Shown piece by piece: positions 58,770-64,000 of a stretch of 64,000 nucleotides of DNA (positions are counted from its first letter, which is position 1; every line of letters begins with the position of its first letter). The stretch is from the NCBI RefSeq assembly GCF_900582625.1, contig NZ_UTIQ01000001.1:868001-932000 (forward strand), read 5' to 3'. The DNA comes from Pseudomonas viridiflava. GTDB lineage: Bacteria > Pseudomonadota > Gammaproteobacteria > Pseudomonadales > Pseudomonadaceae. Under the pieces are notes generated by a model, which was not told where the DNA came from, made no database searches, and worked only from the letters and a program-made list of their open reading frames with translations. The position numbers and the translations under genes were made by a program.

Positions 58770-60215
58770 ATGCAATGGGAAGTTGTTATCGGGCTGGAGA
58801 TTCACACCCAGCTCGCCACCCAATCGAAGATTTTTTCCGGCAGCGCCACCACCTTTGGTCAAGCGCCGAACACCCAGGCCAGCCTGATCGACCTGGGCAT
58901 GCCCGGCGTGCTGCCGGTGCTCAACGAAGAAGCCGTGCGCATGGCCGTGAAATTCGGTCTGGCAATTGATGCCGAGATCGGCCAACACAACGTGTTCGCG
59001 CGCAAAAACTACTTCTACCCGGACCTGCCCAAGGGCTACCAGATCAGCCAGATGGAACTGCCCATCGTCGGCAAAGGCCACCTGGATATCACCCTGGAAG
59101 ACGGCACCGTCAAACGCGTCGGCATCACCCGCGCGCACTTAGAAGAAGACGCCGGCAAAAGCCTGCACGAAGACTTCAGCGGCATGAGCGGCATCGATCT
59201 CAACCGCGCTGGCACGCCGCTGCTGGAAATCGTTTCCGAGCCGGACATGCGCAGCGCCAAAGAGGCAGTAGCGTATGTGAAAGCCATTCACGCCCTGGTG
59301 CGTTACTTGGGCATTTGCGACGGCAACATGGCCGAAGGCTCGCTGCGCTGCGACTGCAACGTGTCGGTACGCCCCAAGGGCCAGGCCGAATTCGGCACGC
59401 GCTGCGAGATCAAGAACGTCAACTCGTTCCGCTTTATCGAGAAGGCGATCAACACCGAAGTGCAGCGCCAGATCGAGCTGATCGAAGACGGCGGCAAGGT
59501 CATTCAGCAAACCCGCCTGTACGACCCGAACAAAGACGAAACCCGCGCCATGCGCAGCAAGGAAGAAGCCAACGACTACCGTTACTTCCCCGACCCTGAC
59601 CTGTTGCCGGTAATTATCGACAACGCCTTCCTCGACACCACCCGCGCCACCCTGCCGGAGTTGCCGCCGCAAAAACGCGAGCGCTTCCAGGCGCAGTTCG
59701 GTTTGTCGGCCTACGACGCCAGCGTGCTGGCTTCCAGCCGCGAGCAAGCCGATTACTTCGAGCACGTGGTCAGCATCAGCGGCGACGCCAAGCTGGCGGC
59801 CAACTGGGTGATGGTGGAGCTGGGCAGCCTGCTGAACAAACAAGGCGTAGAAATCGACGCCTCGCCGGTGAGCGCCGAACAACTGGGCGGCATGCTGCTG
59901 CGCATCAAAGACAACACCATCTCCGGCAAGATCGCCAAGATGGTTTTTGAAGCCATGGCCAATGGCGAAGGCAGCGCAGATCAAATCATCGAAGCCAAGG
60001 GTCTCAAGCAAGTCACCGACAGCGGCGCCATTTCCGCCGTGCTCGATGAAATGCTGGCGGCCAACGCCGAGCAGGTTGAACAGTACCGCGCCGCCGATGA
60101 AGCCAAGCGCGGCAAGATGTTCGGCTTCTTTGTGGGCCAGGCGATGAAAGCCTCCAAAGGCAAAGCCAACCCGCAGCAGGTTAATGAACTGTTGAAGCAG
60201 AAGCTGGAAGGTTAA
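58770..60215 (+). CDS. gatB: Asp-tRNA(Asn)/Glu-tRNA(Gln) amidotransferase subunit B
   Basis: GatB activates the mischarged aminoacyl-tRNA by phosphorylation and receives ammonia through a channel from GatA. The 481 aa have [33 protein letters not shown], the zinc-site-type SLRCDCNVS, and the C-terminal YqeY/tail domain ([16 protein letters not shown] to [11 protein letters not shown]). Last gene of gatCAB; a palindromic repeat follows. Confidence 0.97.
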   Translation: MQWEVVIGLEIHTQLATQSKIFSGSATTFGQAPNTQASLIDLGMPGVLPVLNEEAVRMAVKFGLAIDAEIGQHNVFARKNYFYPDLPKGYQISQMELPIVGKGHLDITLEDGTVKRVGITRAHLEEDAGKSLHEDFSGMSGIDLNRAGTPLLEIVSEPDMRSAKEAVAYVKAIHALVRYLGICDGNMAEGSLRCDCNVSVRPKGQAEFGTRCEIKNVNSFRFIEKAINTEVQRQIELIEDGGKVIQQTRLYDPNKDETRAMRSKEEANDYRYFPDPDLLPVIIDNAFLDTTRATLPELPPQKRERFQAQFGLSAYDASVLASSREQADYFEHVVSISGDAKLAANWVMVELGSLLNKQGVEIDASPVSAEQLGGMLLRIKDNTISGKIAKMVFEAMANGEGSADQIIEAKGLKQVTDSGAISAVLDEMLAANAEQVEQYRAADEAKRGKMFGFFVGQAMKASKGKANPQQVNELLKQKLEG

Positions 60216-60226
60216 AACCGTACACC

Positions 60227-60320
60227 GATCAGCTCCCTCTCCGTCTGCGAGAGGGGGGGTAGGGTGCTTTAACGGCCCCTCACCCTAGCCCTCTCCCACA
60301 AGTGGGAGAGGGGACTGATC
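60227..60320. repeat. 94-bp palindromic dispersed element after gatB
   Basis: GATCAGCTCCCTCTCC at the left end and GGAGAGGGGACTGATC at the right are near-inverted. Inside are AGGGTG / CACCCT and a perfect hairpin CCCTCTCCCAC-AA-GTGGGAGAGGG. It is typical of non-coding elements that are scattered in Pseudomonas genomes. Confidence 0.8.
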
Positions 60321-60349
60321 GCGCAAGCCTTACTCCCGGAGACACAGGT

Positions 60350-60748
60350 ATGTGGCGTCTGTTATTCGCAGGAAGCTGTATCGCGCTGTTGAGCGCCTGT
60401 ACCACTCCCTCCTTTCGCGGCAGCACCAGCGACAACACGCCGGCCTACAACGGTCATTACGATGAACGCGGCGAGGCGTCGTATTACGGTGCCAAGCACC
60501 ATGGCAAAAAGACCGCCAGCGGCGAGCGCTTCGACCAGGCGCAAATGACCGCTGCCCACCGCACCCTGCCCTTCGGCACGCAAGTTCGAGTGACCAATCT
60601 GGACAACAACAAATCCGTGATTCTGCGCGTTAACGACCGTGGCCCTTACAGCCGCAAGCGGTTGATCGATGTGTCGCGCGCGGCCGCCGAACAACTGGGC
60701 ATGGTGCGCAGCGGCGTAGCGACGGTACGCGTGCAGAGTCTCGACTGA
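60350..60748 (+). CDS. RlpA-like double-psi beta-barrel lipoprotein without SPOR domain
   Basis: RlpA proteins are septal lytic transglycosylases that cut naked glycan. The 132-aa product has a lipoprotein signal with lipobox LLSAC (Cys at about 17) and the DPBB domain: GEASYYGAKHHGKKTASGE, AAHRTLPFGTQVRV with the conserved His, and VNDRGPYSRKRLIDVSRAAA with both conserved Asp. The catalytic-type residues of RlpA are kept, but the long linker and the C-terminal SPOR domain are absent. The ATG at 60350 has GGAGA 10 bases upstream. It precedes a carboxymuconolactone decarboxylase-family gene. Confidence 0.9.
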   Translation: MWRLLFAGSCIALLSACTTPSFRGSTSDNTPAYNGHYDERGEASYYGAKHHGKKTASGERFDQAQMTAAHRTLPFGTQVRVTNLDNNKSVILRVNDRGPYSRKRLIDVSRAAAEQLGMVRSGVATVRVQSLD

Positions 60749-60765
60749 TCTCTTGAGGAAACGCT

Positions 60766-61155
60766 ATGAGCGAACAGCCTAAAAACGGCGAGCAGATGCG
60801 CCGTCAGGTGATGGGCGATGCCTTCGTCGACCGCGCCTTGAACAACGCCACCGACTTCACCCAGCCGCTGCAAGACTTCGTCAACGAGCACGCCTGGGGT
60901 TCGGTCTGGAGCCGTGAAGGCTTGCCGCTAAAAACCCGCAGCCTGATCACCCTCGCCGCCCTTACCGCCCTGAAATGCCCGCAAGAGCTGAAGGGCCACG
61001 TACGCGGCGCGCTGAACAATGGCTGCACGGTAGAAGAAATTCGCGAAGCGCTGCTGCACTGCGCCGTGTACGCCGGCGTGCCCGCCACCATCGACGCCTT
61101 CCGCGCCGCGCAGGAAGTTATCGAAAGCTACGAACCGGCCACACCTAAACCGTAG
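60766..61155 (+). CDS. Carboxymuconolactone decarboxylase family protein
   Basis: The 129 aa match the CMD/AhpD-like fold, close in size to 4-carboxymuconolactone decarboxylase (PcaC). Seen: MGDAFVDRALNNATDF, SLITLAALTALKCPQELKGH and EIREALLHCAVYAGVPATID. It is not in a pca operon, so a role in protocatechuate breakdown is not supported; a reductase or other role is possible. It follows the RlpA-like gene by 17 bases. A GTTGGGCT ... AGCCCAAC stem-loop at 61156-61184 follows the stop. Confidence 0.88.
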   Translation: MSEQPKNGEQMRRQVMGDAFVDRALNNATDFTQPLQDFVNEHAWGSVWSREGLPLKTRSLITLAALTALKCPQELKGHVRGALNNGCTVEEIREALLHCAVYAGVPATIDAFRAAQEVIESYEPATPKP

Positions 61156-61184
61156 GTTGGGCTCAGCCAAAGGCGAAGCCCAAC
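61156..61184. other. Stem-loop between the CMD gene and the ABC transporter gene
   Basis: GTTGGGCT and AGCCCAAC arms with a 13-base spacer lie between two convergent genes. No T tract. Related GCTTCGC and CCAACCCAAC-type segments occur near 27.2 kb. Confidence 0.5.
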
Positions 61185-61200
61185 ACTCACGACCAAACCA

Positions 61201-62919
61201 CTAAACCTCCACAAGCCCCTGCTCTTCCAGGCGCAACTGCCGCCCATGGAATTGTTTGAGACTGCCCCGGTGACCAATGCTGATCAGGCTGCTGCCGGGC
61301 AACTTGTCCGTCAGCAGGCGATACACCGCCGTCTCATTGGCCTCATCCATGGCGGATGTCGCTTCGTCGAGGAACAACCAACGCGGCTCCACCAGCAACG
61401 CACGGGCAATGGCGACGCGCTGTTGTTCGCCCGGAGAGAGCACGCGCTCCCAGTGATTTTCTTCTTCCAGGCGGCCAGTGAGGTGCGCCAAGTTGCAGGC
61501 TTGCAACACCTCGTGCAGGCGTTCGGTGGAATAGGTGGTCTCGGCCCGCGGGTAACTCAGCGCCGCGCGCAGGCTGCCAATCGGCAAATAAGGTTTTTGC
61601 GGCAGAAACAGGCTACTGTCCGGCACGTTCAACGCGCCCTTGCCGAATGGCCACAAGCCGCTAAGCGCTCGCAGCAAGGTGCTCTTGCCGCTGCCCGAGG
61701 CGCCGCTGATTAACACGTGTTCGCCCGGTGCAATATTCAGCGACGTGGGGTTCAGCAATACGCGGCCATCGGCGAGGCTCAGTTGCACCTGGTTCAGGCT
61801 CAGTTGCTCGACGTTGCGACTGCGGGTAATCGCCGGATTGGCGTCCAGATGCTCGCCCTCGGCCAGCGCCTGACGGAAGCTCAGAATCCGGTCGCAGGTG
61901 GCGCGCCACGCCGCGAGGCTGGCGTAGGCGTCGATAAACCAGCTCATGCTTTCCTGCACGTTGCTGAACGCCGAGTTGATTTGCATAAGATCGCCGAGCT
62001 GAATCTTGCCGGCGAAATAACGCGGCGCAGCGACGATCATGGGAAAGATAATGGCGATCTGGCCGTAGCCCGAACTGAAGAATGTCAGACGCTTCTGCAC
62101 CTTCATCAGCTCCCAAAAGTTGCTCCACACTTTGGTGAAACGCCCCATCAGCCGCTGCTGTTCGTTTTGCTCGCCGTTGTACAGGGCAATGCTCTCGGCG
62201 TTTTCGCGAATACGCACCAAGCCAAAACGCAGGTCGGCTTCGTAGCGTTGCTGGTTGTTGTTAAGCACGATCAACCGCCGCGCCACCAAGTGCACCAGCC
62301 AACTGCCGACCAGCGCATACAGCAGCGCCGCCCAGAACATATAGCCCGGCACGTCGATGCCGAAGATTTCCATGCTGCCGGACACGCCCCACAGGATCAC
62401 CGAGAACGACACCAGACTGACCACGTTGCGAATCAGCCCCAGGCCAAGGCTCAGCGTGCTGTCGGTAAAGCTGTTGAGGTCTTCGGCCAGACGTTGGTCC
62501 GGGTTATCGGTGTAGCCGGCTTGCTCGAGGCGGTAGTAGTTCTTGTGCGCCAACCAGGCGGCAAAGTGTTTTTCCGTGAGCCAGCGACGCCAGCGGATGG
62601 TCAGCATCTGCGTCAGGTACAGCTTGTACACCGCGATCAGAATCGCCACCGCCGCAATGCCGCAGAAGTACAGAATCAGCCGGGTAAAGGCTTCAAGGTC
62701 TTTGTTCTGCAGGGCGTTGTAGAAGTCGCGGTACCAACTGTTGAACCACACCGAAATCGCCACGCCCACCAGCGACATGGCAATTACCGCAATCAATAAC
62801 AACCAGGCCATGCCTTTTTCTTCGCTGCGCCAGTAAGCGCTGGCGAGGTGCCAAACACGGGAGAAAAAGTGGCTGGGCAGCGCATCATTGACCGCTGAAT
62901 ATTCGGCGTTCTTACTCAT
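61201..62919 (-). CDS. ABC transporter, SbmA/BacA-like permease fused to ATPase (YddA type)
   Basis: The 572 aa combine an SbmA/BacA-type membrane domain (about 25-330, six spans, with SVWFNSWYRDFYNALQNKD and the characteristic RWRRWLTEKHFAAWLAHKNYYRL) and a C-terminal ATPase. The ATPase has Walker A GASGSGKSTLLRAL, signature LSPGEQQRVAIARAL and Walker B WLFLDEATSAMD. Relatives are YddA of E. coli and the vitamin B12 importer BacA/Rv1819c; the substrate here is unknown. I chose the ATG at 62919; a GTG three codons earlier is possible. Monocistronic between the CMD gene and roxR. Confidence 0.88.
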   Translation of the reverse strand: MSKNAEYSAVNDALPSHFFSRVWHLASAYWRSEEKGMAWLLLIAVIAMSLVGVAISVWFNSWYRDFYNALQNKDLEAFTRLILYFCGIAAVAILIAVYKLYLTQMLTIRWRRWLTEKHFAAWLAHKNYYRLEQAGYTDNPDQRLAEDLNSFTDSTLSLGLGLIRNVVSLVSFSVILWGVSGSMEIFGIDVPGYMFWAALLYALVGSWLVHLVARRLIVLNNNQQRYEADLRFGLVRIRENAESIALYNGEQNEQQRLMGRFTKVWSNFWELMKVQKRLTFFSSGYGQIAIIFPMIVAAPRYFAGKIQLGDLMQINSAFSNVQESMSWFIDAYASLAAWRATCDRILSFRQALAEGEHLDANPAITRSRNVEQLSLNQVQLSLADGRVLLNPTSLNIAPGEHVLISGASGSGKSTLLRALSGLWPFGKGALNVPDSSLFLPQKPYLPIGSLRAALSYPRAETTYSTERLHEVLQACNLAHLTGRLEEENHWERVLSPGEQQRVAIARALLVEPRWLFLDEATSAMDEANETAVYRLLTDKLPGSSLISIGHRGSLKQFHGRQLRLEEQGLVEV

Positions 62920-62942
62920 GGATGGCACTCAAGACGGGGATG

Positions 62943-62967
62943 AAAAAAAGCGCCTAACCAGGCGCTT
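62943..62967 (-). terminator. Terminator after roxR
   Basis: On minus, stem AAGCGCC / GGCGCTT with a TGGTTA-type loop, followed by T7. It separates roxSR from the ABC transporter gene. Confidence 0.85.
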
Positions 62968-63034
62968 TACTGCATGTGGGGGCGCTGATTAAGACAGTTT
63001 CCAGCCCCCTTGGATAGCCTGTCTCGCGGCCAGT

Positions 63035-63595
63035 TCAGCGACGTACCGGACGCTTCTGCAATTTGCGCTGCAACGTCCGACGGTGCATGCCCAACGCACG
63101 CGCGGTGGCGGAGATATTGCCGTCGTGTTCGCCCAATACGCGCTGGATGTGTTCCCACTGCAGGCGGTCCACCGACATCGGGTTTTCCGGCACCAGCGTC
63201 GACAAGTCCGCATGTTCGGACACCAGCGCCGTCAGCACATCATCGGCGTCGGCAGGCTTGCATAGGTAATTGCAGGCGCCGCGTTTGATCGCTTCCACGG
63301 CGGTGGCGATGCTGGAATAACCGGTGAGAATCACCACGCGCATTTCGGTGTCCAGCGCGAGCAATTTGGGCAGCAGCACCAGCCCGGAGTCGCCTTCCAT
63401 TTTCAGGTCGAGCACGGCGTAGTCGGGAATATCCTGCTCGGCCAACGCCAGGCCAGCTTCGGCGGAGCCGGCAATCGACACGCGCAAACCTCGACGGCTC
63501 ATGGCACGAGCCATCACGCGGGTGAAGGTTTCGTCGTCATCGACCAGCAGCAGGTGCGGTTGTTCTTCGCCTTCGATGGGGGTTTCTTCGCTCAT
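63035..63595 (-). CDS. roxR: Response regulator RoxR (ActR/RegA family)
   Basis: RoxR is the redox-responsive regulator controlling terminal oxidases, including the cyanide-insensitive oxidase. The 186 aa have a receiver domain (about 13-125) with the acidic pair at Asp20-Asp21, phosphoacceptor Asp63 in AVLDLKMEGDSG and Lys in YLCKPADADD. A C-terminal Fis-type HTH (HDGNISATARALGMHRRTLQ) is identical in style to RegA/ActR. The ATG at 63595 follows GGAGAAGCCA; the frame extends further but overlaps roxS. Operon roxS-roxR. Confidence 0.94.
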   Translation of the reverse strand: MSEETPIEGEEQPHLLLVDDDETFTRVMARAMSRRGLRVSIAGSAEAGLALAEQDIPDYAVLDLKMEGDSGLVLLPKLLALDTEMRVVILTGYSSIATAVEAIKRGACNYLCKPADADDVLTALVSEHADLSTLVPENPMSVDRLQWEHIQRVLGEHDGNISATARALGMHRRTLQRKLQKRPVRR

Positions 63596-63608
63596 TGGCT
63601 TCTCCGGT

Positions 63609-64000
63609 TCAGCTTGGCTGACGAGGCAGGCGCAGCTCGGTAAGCGTGCCGCCGTCTTCATGATTGTAGAGTTTCACCGAACCGCCAGCCCGCGTGACGC
63701 TGGCCTGGCTCAGGAACAGACCCAGGCCAAAGCCTTTGCCTTTGGTGGTGATAAAGGGTTTGCCCAACTGCTCGGCAATGGCCAGCGGCACGCCGGCGCC
63801 GTGGTCGCGAATGCTGATGCACATTTCCAGCACGTTCCAATCCACGCGAATGTCGAGCTTGTCGGCGCAGGCGTCGGCGGCGTTGTTCAGCAGGTTGAGG
63901 AGGGCTTGGGTGAGGTCTGGCGGCGGCGCCAGACGCGGCACCGCGCCAATGCCGAGAATCTGATAACGGTAGGTGGCCTCGGGGCGCATAAGGTGCCAGC
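63609..64000 (-). CDS. roxS: Sensor histidine kinase RoxS, C-terminal part (cut by window edge)
   Basis: RoxS is the membrane sensor kinase partner of RoxR. Only the last 130 or so residues are in the window. They form the ATP-binding domain: N box LLNLLNNAADAC, G1 box RDHGAGVP, F/G2 region PFITTKGKGFGLGLFLSQA. The frame is open through the window edge, so this is a true partial gene, not a small one. It ends 13 bases before the roxR ATG. Confidence 0.92.
   Translation of the reverse strand, partial: WHLMRPEATYRYQILGIGAVPRLAPPPDLTQALLNLLNNAADACADKLDIRVDWNVLEMCISIRDHGAGVPLAIAEQLGKPFITTKGKGFGLGLFLSQASVTRAGGSVKLYNHEDGGTLTELRLPRQPS

Noticed and set aside
60766..61155. pcaC of the protocatechuate pathway
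   Set aside because: The fold and size fit, but no other pca gene is nearby and the family is functionally diverse.

Overview
The window is a stretch of chromosome from a Pseudomonas species, probably of the fluorescens/syringae/putida side of the genus. This is inferred from gene content and gene order, which follow the P. aeruginosa PAO1 block from mraZ/rnpB to roxSR almost gene for gene. Supporting traits are a bc1 complex operon beside sspAB, a fused cysNC, a short hisG beside murA and the mla operon, rpoN followed by PTS-Ntr genes, and typical Pseudomonas REP sequences. Nearly all of it is conserved housekeeping DNA. I see no tRNA or rRNA operon, prophage, insertion sequence transposase or CRISPR array.

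Layout. 0.2-0.9 kb: start of mraZ with its promoter and operator, and the RNase P RNA. 0.9-5.4 kb: rsmI diverging from lpoA-yraN-gmhA-dolP. 5.4-10.4 kb (minus strand): sspB, sspA, cytochrome bc1 genes petC-petB-petA, then rpsI-rplM with a clear promoter. 10.5-15 kb: a more variable patch with an aldo/keto reductase, a long-chain-type acyl-CoA dehydrogenase diverging from a GlxA-type AraC regulator, and an exported protein of unknown function. 15-24 kb: zapE, trpS, an alpha/beta hydrolase, zapG, cysD-cysNC, a NIF3-family gene and algW.

24.3-27.7 kb is the clearest accessory insertion relative to PAO1. It holds a TonB-dependent receptor behind a Zur-like dyad, a DUF4198 periplasmic protein whose predicted mature form starts with histidine, and a 245-bp tandem duplication that copied the 3' end of the DUF4198 gene. 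It looks like a metal-uptake pair and is the best candidate here for something little described.

27.7-35.8 kb (minus strand): hisC, hisD, hisG, murA, ibaG and mlaFEDCB (phospholipid retrograde transport). 36-43.2 kb (plus strand): kdsD-kdsC-lptC-lptA-lptB, which covers Kdo synthesis and LPS transport, then rpoN-hpf-ptsN-rapZ-ptsO. 43.2-53.8 kb: pmbA, darP, tldD with a small overlapping membrane-protein gene, a nitrilase-family amidase, yhdP, rng and maf. 53.8-56.8 kb: mreD, mreC and mreB, with a 139-bp palindromic element between mreB and mreC. 57-60.2 kb: gatCAB. 60.3-64 kb: a SPOR-less RlpA-like lipoprotein, a carboxymuconolactone decarboxylase-family protein, an SbmA/YddA-like ABC transporter and the roxR-roxS regulatory pair, the last cut by the window edge.

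Much of the window serves the cell envelope: peptidoglycan (murA, lpoA, mre, rlpA-like), LPS (gmhA, kdsCD, lptABC), outer-membrane asymmetry (mla, yhdP, dolP) and envelope stress (algW). Many operons use ATGA stop/start overlaps, which suggests extensive translational coupling.
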